From the IMG/VR virus record IMGVR_UViG_3300010233_000019, positions 1 to 54,940 of that record: a stretch of DNA of 54,940 bases; one strand, written 5' to 3'. Positions within the stretch are counted from its first letter, which is position 1. Each line of letters begins with the position of its first letter. The DNA comes from a virus. The position numbers and the translations under genes are program-made. Positions 50,308 to 54,940 of the stretch are shown here, piece after piece. The notes under the pieces were generated by a model, which was given only the letters and a program-made list of their open reading frames with translations, did no database searches and was not told the DNA's origin.

Positions 50308-50782
50308 TTCAGATGTGCTCTCCTAGAATTGGCTCCCCAGTACCAAGAGGGTTTCAGAACCCTCCTCGGCTCTATCACATCCCCCGCTGAGGAGCCAGGG
50401 GAAGCGGAGGCATTTCTGCCTCGGTGTGGTGGGGAATTTCACCCGCTGGACTGTGTTGAAGGCTTGGCAGAGCAAGGGCCTTTGCAATCAAACTCTCCCA
50501 AGGAAGACTCCTCTCAAAGGACACACATCCTTTGATTGGGAATGAGCTTTGGTGATTGGTCAGGACCTTTGGTGGCAAACCTAACAGCTACGCCTTTCAC
50601 GCCCACGTTTCTCCGTAAAGCTACAGAGAACAAAGAGGTCATATAGATTTACTCAAAGCAGATCTAGCAAGGCTTGCTAGATGGACTTCAATACATCCGA
50701 TCACTCCTTGGGCAACCGATGCCAAGCTCCAGATATCCTCTGGAGGGGTTTTAAACCCCGTGCAAAAAGGTAAGGCTACCCT
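50308..50782. ncRNA. candidate structured RNA region, gene-free
   Basis: This 475-bp stretch has no convincing coding frame on either strand but many perfect stems. These are GAGGGTT/AACCCTC (50347-50364), GAGGCA/TGCCTC (50407-50422), CAATCAAA/TTTGATTG (50485-50538) enclosing AAAGGA/TCCTTT, ATCTAGCAA/TTGCTAGAT (50662-50682) and CTCCAGA/TCTGGAG (50727-50745). At its high end TTTAAACCCCG (50750-50760) can pair with CGGGGTTTAAA (50790-50800) or with its own left side, which would be a switch. Strand and family are unknown. It could instead be decayed coding sequence. Confidence 0.35.
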
Positions 50783-50950
50783 TTAGGGGCGGGGTTTAAA
50801 GGTGAATTCCCAAGTGGGGTACCAATATTGCCATTTGGCTATCTGGATTGGGAAACGGAGTTTGCAATGCACATCATCGTTCTCGGGATGGGGCATCCAA
50901 TCTCTGTAAAGAGTCCCCTCTCGGCGTCGGGACCAGAGTTGCCAGGTCAT
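50783..50950 (-). CDS. WCK small protein 5
   Basis: A 55-aa WCK protein beginning M-T-W-Q-L-W-S, with C-K at residues 29-30 (V-H-C-K-L-R-F). A strongly aromatic third strand follows (K-W-Q-Y-W-Y-P-T-W-E-F). It starts in the stop of the upstream zinc protein (ATGA). Its end overlaps one arm of the inverted repeat at 50750-50800, so translation and RNA folding could affect each other. Confidence 0.7.
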   Translation of the reverse strand: MTWQLWSRRREGTLYRDWMPHPENDDVHCKLRFPIQIAKWQYWYPTWEFTFKPRP

Positions 50951-51435
50951 AACATATACCCCAGATGTCCATCCTTGTAAGCGTCAAAGACCTCATTGGG
51001 GTCATCCTCAAAGGATTTGGCCACCATCTCAAGGGTGGCTTGAGTGGGTTTGATGACCTCGGGTAAAGGCCAGAGGAGTTTCTTCCACCCATCAAAGAGG
51101 CGATTGAATTGTGGCCAAAGAACCGGGGTGTGTTGCATCCATCTCCACAGCCTCTCCCCATCACAGAGGTACACATTGTCGCTTTGGGAGAGGAGATTTC
51201 GGATGTGAGCTTCCAGTTCAATGGGGATGTGGTACTTCTCCGGCCAAAGGAGACCTCGGAATTTGTCATCAATGTAAACCCATGTCTGACAGGTCGAGGT
51301 GCGCTTCTCACAGTAGCGGCAGATGATACTTCGCCCATCCTGGGTCTCCGGAGAGGGGAGGAAGTTGAACTCGATCCCACTCGCGGTGATTGTGGAGAAG
51401 CCACAGAGAAGGCAGGTTTTGGAGATGGTACTCAT
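50947..51435 (-). CDS. zinc-binding hypothetical protein
   Basis: A 162-aa protein. The first 45 residues hold CLLCGF and C-R-Y-C-E-K, a zinc-ribbon pair 27 residues apart. The rest is helical and aromatic (L-W-R-W-M-Q, F-N-R-L-F-D-G-W-K-K-L-L-W-P). It starts in the stop of WCK-4 (TAATG) and ends in the start of WCK-5 (ATGA). Function is unknown. Confidence 0.55.
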   Translation of the reverse strand: MSTISKTCLLCGFSTITASGIEFNFLPSPETQDGRSIICRYCEKRTSTCQTWVYIDDKFRGLLWPEKYHIPIELEAHIRNLLSQSDNVYLCDGERLWRWMQHTPVLWPQFNRLFDGWKKLLWPLPEVIKPTQATLEMVAKSFEDDPNEVFDAYKDGHLGYML

Positions 51436-51620
51436 TAGAGTCGAGCCATGGTCATGGTTCTTGGGGAGGTGATGACCCGAAGATCCTCGGGGGCTGTGCC
51501 AGCTTCGAGGAGATCATTGTATGCCCAGCAAATCTTGAGTTTGCAAAGGGATGTTTGATAGGTATGCCATCTATCACTCCAAACATCCCTATATTGCAAC
51601 ACATATCGAAGTCTTCTCAT
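51435..51620 (-). CDS. WCK small protein 4
   Basis: A 61-aa WCK protein. It is the only member without the first Trp. M-R-R-L-R-Y-V-L-Q-Y takes its place, and W14 and W18 follow. C-K is at residues 26-27 (S-L-C-K-L-K). ATG 51620 overlaps the stop of WCK-3 (ATGA), and its TAA overlaps the ATG of the zinc protein. Confidence 0.6.
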   Translation of the reverse strand: MRRLRYVLQYRDVWSDRWHTYQTSLCKLKICWAYNDLLEAGTAPEDLRVITSPRTMTMARL

Positions 51621-51802
51621 CTGGGGACACTTTGAAAGCGGGCTCGGGGATATCGGTCTTGCCACTCCCGTAATACTGCGAGACTTTGGAGTCTACAGGA
51701 GCGGTCGGTGTTTTCGTTATATCGATGGGGGTACTGAGGATTATAAAGTTCCTTCCACTCAGGGGAGAGGTAGTCTTGCTGGAATAGGATTTTCCAAATC
51801 AT
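51617..51802 (-). CDS. WCK small protein 3
   Basis: A 61-aa WCK protein beginning M-I-W-K-I-L-F, with C-R at residues 36-37 (R-S-C-R-L-Q-S-L-A) and a 33-residue Trp-to-Cys interval. GGAGGCTTAGG lies before the ATG, in the end of the ATP-grasp gene. It is directly downstream of ATP-grasp and is coupled to WCK-4. Confidence 0.7.
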   Translation of the reverse strand: MIWKILFQQDYLSPEWKELYNPQYPHRYNENTDRSCRLQSLAVLREWQDRYPRARFQSVPR

Positions 51803-51805
51803 TTC

Positions 51806-52582
51806 CTAAGCCTCCTTCTGGGCCCATAAGGTGATTGCCCTCTTGTATGCTATGAGGGTATTCGCATCCTCCACGGACGGGGCGGAGTTTACCTCAAGGA
51901 TGACAAGGGTTCCGTCATCCTTTTCGAGGATGTCGCAAGCTCCATGAGTGTAGCCAAGGGCCCCCACCGCGGACTTGGCAACTTCCTTAAGCCTCTCGGG
52001 TCTTGGCCACTCCCCGTAGTTGAGATGCCACCCATTTCTGCGGCTCCGCACAAGGAGAGGAGAGATCCCAGGTTCTACTTTGACCTTCATCCCCGAGCGG
52101 ATGGCTTTGTCTCCGAAGATATGTTGGCGGTACTCGGCTTTGGAGGATACCACTTGCACCCAGAAGTCTCGTGAGAGCCATCGTTGGGAGAAGTGTTCTC
52201 CTCCGATGCGTTCGGGGGTTCCAGCTAGGATTCGAGGACGTTGGACTCGGTTACCTTTCTTGGTGATGATCCATCTCATCTCGGTTCGGCTTGGACTTGC
52301 GGGGACCCGGGTGAGTCTTTGGAATTCCGGACCCACAATGTCCCGGCCCTGAGTGTGATGGAGCTTACGGCCAAAGACTTCAATGCCATTCCGTACCCAT
52401 GCCTTAGCCACCTCCACATCCGTAGTGAACTCAGGACAAGCAAGTCCCGCAAGGCGAAATGCTTGGAGTTGTTCTAGGCCATTCTTGCCACCTTGGCCCC
52501 AATGGAAGGTAGGTCCGGGGGTGTCTTTGAGGGCTTCCTGCAATGCCCTCGTGGAAGGCCAATCTGGTCCGGTAATTTTCAT
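51806..52582 (-). CDS. ATP-grasp amidoligase-like protein
   Basis: A 258-aa protein with ATP-grasp motifs. F-G-R-K-L-H-H-T-Q-G-R-D near residue 70 is in the nucleotide lid. F-W-V-Q-V-V-S-S-K-A-E-Y-R-Q near 140 and ACDILEKDDGTLVILEVNSAPS near 218-238 supply the metal-binding Asp, Glu and Asn. Such ligases join a carboxylate to an amine through an acyl phosphate. Phage members occur with class-II amidotransferases and cyclotransferase-like proteins, as here. WCK-2 ends in its ATG (ATGA) and WCK-3 follows its stop. The substrate is unknown; a peptide or protein terminus is possible. Confidence 0.75.
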   Translation of the reverse strand: MKITGPDWPSTRALQEALKDTPGPTFHWGQGGKNGLEQLQAFRLAGLACPEFTTDVEVAKAWVRNGIEVFGRKLHHTQGRDIVGPEFQRLTRVPASPSRTEMRWIITKKGNRVQRPRILAGTPERIGGEHFSQRWLSRDFWVQVVSSKAEYRQHIFGDKAIRSGMKVKVEPGISPLLVRSRRNGWHLNYGEWPRPERLKEVAKSAVGALGYTHGACDILEKDDGTLVILEVNSAPSVEDANTLIAYKRAITLWAQKEA

Positions 52583-52737
52583 CTAGGGATCCCCCTAAAA
52601 AGAACGATTTTATACTCAAAGTCGGCCACTAGTCCACATCTTTGCTGTGCGAGAAGGCGGCAGGGGTATCTTTCAGATGTGGCAAACCCCCAAGGATAGT
52701 TTGGTCCCATTCGATACATCACTTTCCATCCCCTCAT
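52579..52737 (-). CDS. WCK small protein 2
   Basis: A 52-aa WCK protein beginning M-R-G-W-K-V-M-Y-R, with C-R at residues 26-27 (Y-P-C-R-L-L-A) and a third strand F-E-Y-K-I-V-L-F. Its start lies in the stop of the upstream zinc protein (ATGA), and its own stop lies in the ATG of ATP-grasp (ATGA). It is therefore exactly wedged between the two genes. Confidence 0.7.
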   Translation of the reverse strand: MRGWKVMYRMGPNYPWGFATSERYPCRLLAQQRCGLVADFEYKIVLFRGIPR

Positions 52738-53207
52738 CCCTTCGCCTCTTCCCGTTTCCTCATCACCGCCACATCAAAACATGTCTTGGCCGGGGAGAAG
52801 GAGCGGATTTTGATCTTGAGATGTCCAGGGATCCTGGACATCTTGTTGATCTGCACGGCGAGGTTCTTGAGCTGGGTGGGGACAAAGCGGGGATTCTTGT
52901 ATATCCCTCCCCCACAGATCTTGCAAACCAAGGACGAATCCTTCTTGAAAGGCCAATCCCTATCACACTCCGCGAGGATGTGATGGAAGAAGGCTTGTTT
53001 TTGCTTGTGCCCTCGGAGGGTGATTTGGATGTGTTTGTCTTTGTTGTCAACCATTGATGTGGTCCTTGGGGCGAGGGGTTTGATGGGGATTCCCTTCATG
53101 CCAATCTCCGCTCGATGTTTGTCAAAGCGGCACTGAGGGCACTCCCCATTGTAGGTGTAGATATTCCTGGCCCCACACAGAGCACATGTGATGAGGATAT
53201 CACTCAT
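52734..53207 (-). CDS. two-zinc-ribbon hypothetical protein
   Basis: A 157-aa protein with C-A-L-C-G and C-P-Q-C in the first 26 residues, and a second C-K-I-C-G-G-G near 95. The C-terminal half is basic and strand-rich (Q-L-K-N-L-A-V-Q-I-N-K, H-L-K-I-K-I-R-S-F). It might bind nucleic acid. It overlaps WCK-1 by eight bases at its start and WCK-2 at its end. Confidence 0.55.
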   Translation of the reverse strand: MSDILITCALCGARNIYTYNGECPQCRFDKHRAEIGMKGIPIKPLAPRTTSMVDNKDKHIQITLRGHKQKQAFFHHILAECDRDWPFKKDSSLVCKICGGGIYKNPRFVPTQLKNLAVQINKMSRIPGHLKIKIRSFSPAKTCFDVAVMRKREEAKG

Positions 53208-53406
53208 CTGGGGTCACTCCTGCGGGGACGATGATATATTCCCATTTTTCAAGATTATAGTTGGTGTACCGTTCGGATATAAGTTCGACCTTGCATGGCC
53301 ATACCCTTCGGCCAGCTTCTGGGGAACCCCAAAGGGGATACCATCTTGGGTATTGAATCTCCCCCCTCCAGGTGGAACGATTGCGAAACCACACCTCCCA
53401 TCCCAT
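53200..53406 (-). CDS. WCK small protein 1
   Basis: A 68-aa WCK protein, the longest of the family. It begins M-G-W-E-V-W-F-R, has a 35-residue aromatic loop and C-K at residues 38-39 (V-W-P-C-K-V-E-L). The third strand is K-W-E-Y-I-I-V. AAAGG lies just before the ATG. It overlaps the start of the two-ribbon zinc protein by eight bases. Confidence 0.7.
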   Translation of the reverse strand: MGWEVWFRNRSTWRGEIQYPRWYPLWGSPEAGRRVWPCKVELISERYTNYNLEKWEYIIVPAGVTPDE

Positions 53407-53410
53407 AGGG

Positions 53411-53731
53411 TTACCTTTGTTTCTTTCCCATCAAAAGCTCATCCATATCCAGCTCCTCTGGGACCTTTGCCTCAGCTTGGGCACCCTCGGTCATCACGAA
53501 CTTTGCGGATTGCTGGGCACTCTTGGTGAGGGTGTCGCTCATCTTGGCAAGAGTCTCAAGAGTCTGAAGACGCTCCTCGGGCGTAGCAAGCTCCCCGGTG
53601 AGCCTCTCCTTGAGATGCCCGAGTTGATCCTCAATGAGATCTCGGATTTGCTTGTGGAGCTTTAGGGTTTGTTTGAGATCAGTCTCCAAGAGGGAGAATG
53701 GAGTCTCCTTAGTGCCTTGGGGTCGAGCCAT
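53411..53731 (-). CDS. coiled-coil hypothetical protein
   Basis: A 106-aa, almost fully helical protein (L-L-E-T-D-L-K-Q-T-L, I-R-D-L-I-E-D-Q-L-G-H-L-K-E-R-L, L-E-T-L-A-K-M). It has a short acidic then basic end. Small terminases can look like this, but without a DNA-binding domain the call is not supported. It lies between the amidotransferase and WCK-1, and its ATG directly follows the upstream stop. Confidence 0.5.
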   Translation of the reverse strand: MARPQGTKETPFSLLETDLKQTLKLHKQIRDLIEDQLGHLKERLTGELATPEERLQTLETLAKMSDTLTKSAQQSAKFVMTEGAQAEAKVPEELDMDELLMGKKQR

Positions 53732-54649
53732 CTAGTTCACTCCTTCGGAGGTTTCCATCTTGAGAGAATCCAAAAACTCCTGCCATTGCAACTCCAAACA
53801 CGCAGGGCAGACGAGTTCTTTTTTGGTGTCCACCTTTGTGGTCCGGCAGATGTAGCAGATATCCGTGCTCATCCAATACCCAGTACCCACCGGACGAGAC
53901 GATGTGCTATTCCACGGTGGGTATGACCCAACTTCGCCAGAGTTCGAGTAGTCCGGATATAGGGTGACTTTTTTTTTGCTCGCTTCAAAGGGAAGGGTTT
54001 CGATTTTGAGAAGCGTGTCTCTCCCATCTTGGGTGGTGAGTTGATACTTCACAAACTCATCGATTTGCCAATTCGTTTTGATTGGGTTCCCAAGGATCCT
54101 AGCGATCTTACTGAGAGGAGTGTATGTGGAACAGAAAACAAGTTCTCCCCCCTCGAGGGTGGCTACGTGGAGATCTTGGGTTCCAAAGCGACAGAAGTTG
54201 AGTTGATCTTCTTCATACCACGCCAGGGCTCCATAGCCCTCGAGGCCTTCCACACCTTTGCCTTCCGCAAAGTTCGCATAGATATGCATCGAGTCCACTT
54301 CAAACTTGCGATTCCATCGGGTGTTCAGATCTGTGTGGGTCCGGATGATTCCATTGTGAATGCCAATCACCCGTCCACCATCGGCTTTGGGAAACTCGAA
54401 GGGATGTGCATTGTCCAGGAGCTTTGGAGAGCCATGTGAGGCACTTCGGGTGTGGAAGATCCCCCGATGTCCGGACCACTCTGGGGGACACTCAAAGGAA
54501 TCCACAATGGACCCAATGTGTTTGATGATGGTATAGCCATCCGAGGCTCCCCAAGAATCCGTGCCTCTCGCGGACATCTCAATCCCAAGATACGGAAGCA
54601 TTGCCCGAGTTGAAGGGGTGATGCGACTTACCCCAAATATTCCACACAT
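53732..54649 (-). CDS. class-II glutamine amidotransferase (Ntn hydrolase) with zinc ribbon
   Basis: A 305-aa protein. ATG 54649 is chosen because it puts the catalytic cysteine at residue 2 (M-C-G-I-F-G-V), as class-II amidotransferases need. G-I-F-H-T-R-S-A-S-H-G near 70, A-H-P-F-E-F near 85 and I-G-I-H-N-G near 96 fit the glutamine pocket. No synthetase domain follows. Instead, residues 265-290 form a C-x2-C...C-x2-C zinc ribbon. It would release ammonia from glutamine or act as an amidohydrolase on a glutamyl product. It sits beside ATP-grasp and cyclotransferase-like genes. Confidence 0.75.
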   Translation of the reverse strand: MCGIFGVSRITPSTRAMLPYLGIEMSARGTDSWGASDGYTIIKHIGSIVDSFECPPEWSGHRGIFHTRSASHGSPKLLDNAHPFEFPKADGGRVIGIHNGIIRTHTDLNTRWNRKFEVDSMHIYANFAEGKGVEGLEGYGALAWYEEDQLNFCRFGTQDLHVATLEGGELVFCSTYTPLSKIARILGNPIKTNWQIDEFVKYQLTTQDGRDTLLKIETLPFEASKKKVTLYPDYSNSGEVGSYPPWNSTSSRPVGTGYWMSTDICYICRTTKVDTKKELVCPACLELQWQEFLDSLKMETSEGVN

Positions 54650-54681
54650 GTAAGTTAAGTGTCCTTTTGGTTTAGATGGTG

Positions 54682-54940
54682 TTACTGAAGATTCCGAAGA
54701 TACTCCCGCCAATCCCCGGAGGGGATAAGTGGCTCTCCATCTCGATGGGGGAAGGTATATATTTCACACTTCCTGATAACTCCGTGGGTAACATCAAATA
54801 CGGAGGCTGTAAGTCTCCGATAAAGCCGTGGATGTCCCTCGATTTGATCAAGTAAGTGGAGAGTCCCTGGGGTAACTTGGTATATCTCCCCTCGGATGAT
54901 GTTAGTCCCGTCGAGGACAAGACTTACTCCCGGGACTTGG
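54682..54940 (-). CDS. gamma-glutamylcyclotransferase-like protein (5' end missing)
   Basis: At least 85 codons, open at the window end. I-x-x-G-x-[IV]-Y near the left end, then L-x-x-L-D-x-I-E-G-H-P-R-L-Y-R-R, V-x-V, C-E-I-Y-T-F and P-S-G-D-W-R-E-Y-L. This is the C-terminal two-thirds of the GGCT/AIG2-like fold. The catalytic Glu is probably the one in D-Q-I-E-G. Enzymes of this fold release gamma-glutamyl groups as 5-oxoproline. With ATP-grasp and amidotransferase it completes an amidoligase-type set. Confidence 0.7.
   Translation of the reverse strand, partial: QVPGVSLVLDGTNIIRGEIYQVTPGTLHLLDQIEGHPRLYRRLTASVFDVTHGVIRKCEIYTFPHRDGEPLIPSGDWREYLRNLQ

Noticed and set aside
50375-50578. Further WCK-like gene or unrelated small gene
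   Set aside because: The frame has only a TTG start, no Trp start, no C-[KR], and overlaps several perfect hairpins. It is treated as non-coding.
53411-53731. Small terminase subunit
   Set aside because: Helical and of suitable size, but it lacks a DNA-binding domain and lies far from the large terminase on the other strand.
1-54940. CRISPR array, integrase, transposase or rRNA
   Set aside because: No regularly spaced direct repeats, no tyrosine or serine recombinase motifs, no transposase and no rRNA-like sequence were seen on either strand.
1-54940. Diversity-generating retroelement behind the WCK loops
   Set aside because: No reverse transcriptase and no template-repeat pair are visible, so loop variety is not explained this way.

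Overview
The window reads as a nearly complete genome, or a very large genome fragment, of a tailed dsDNA bacteriophage with podovirus (short-tailed) architecture. It has a large terminase, a 762-aa portal, scaffold and N4gp56-like major capsid protein, two neck/adaptor paralogues, a large nozzle-like tail protein, tailspike/fibre proteins and two long internal virion proteins. There is no recognisable tape measure, sheath or tail tube. No integrase or lysogeny repressor is visible. A phage-encoded heptose pathway and export signals (Sec and Tat) on several late proteins suggest a Gram-negative host. The style of the secreted proteins recalls soil bacteria such as Acidobacteriota, but this is only an impression.

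Layout: positions 304-36278 run rightward and 36268-54940 run leftward, converging near 36.27 kb. The first 300 bases hold a promoter and no gene. The rightward arm runs: small early-type genes and a holin-like protein (0.3-3.8 kb); a heptose kinase-like protein; a terminase gene split in two by a 3.8-kb methyltransferase/adhesin cassette (4.6-10.1 kb); portal; a circularly permuted histidine phosphatase; a virion protein; exported fibre-like proteins and a Tat-exported phosphoesterase; scaffold, capsid and decoration; a GT9 glycosyltransferase; neck, tailspike and nozzle; an acetyltransferase; internal virion proteins; and a metalloprotease-like protein. The leftward arm, read from 54.9 kb down, runs: gamma-glutamylcyclotransferase-like, class-II amidotransferase, ATP-grasp ligase, sedoheptulose-7-phosphate isomerase (GmhA), many zinc-ribbon proteins, PD-(D/E)XK nuclease, Sak4-like ATPase, SSB-like protein, two phosphoesterases, HNH nuclease, a UDG-DNA polymerase I fusion, a DUF3987-like ATPase and a dATP/dGTP diphosphohydrolase-like protein.

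The most striking feature is at 48.5-53.4 kb. Eleven tiny proteins (51-68 aa) from one very divergent family are threaded between almost every larger gene, usually with overlapping stop/start codons. They share an N-terminal W-x-[VIL]-[WYM] strand, a loop of very variable length and an invariant C-[KR] dipeptide. I call them WCK proteins (a working name). I know of no description of such a family. The array is interrupted by a 475-bp gene-free stretch (50308-50782) dense in hairpins that may be a structured RNA.

Two gene sets seem to work together. GmhA, the heptose kinase-like protein and the GT9 protein, perhaps with the TylF-like methyltransferase and GNAT protein, suggest that the phage makes or diverts heptose sugars. 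ATP-grasp, class-II amidotransferase and cyclotransferase-like proteins resemble the amidoligase cassettes reported in some phages and could make or attach a peptide. Whether the WCK proteins are partners or substrates of either set is speculation.
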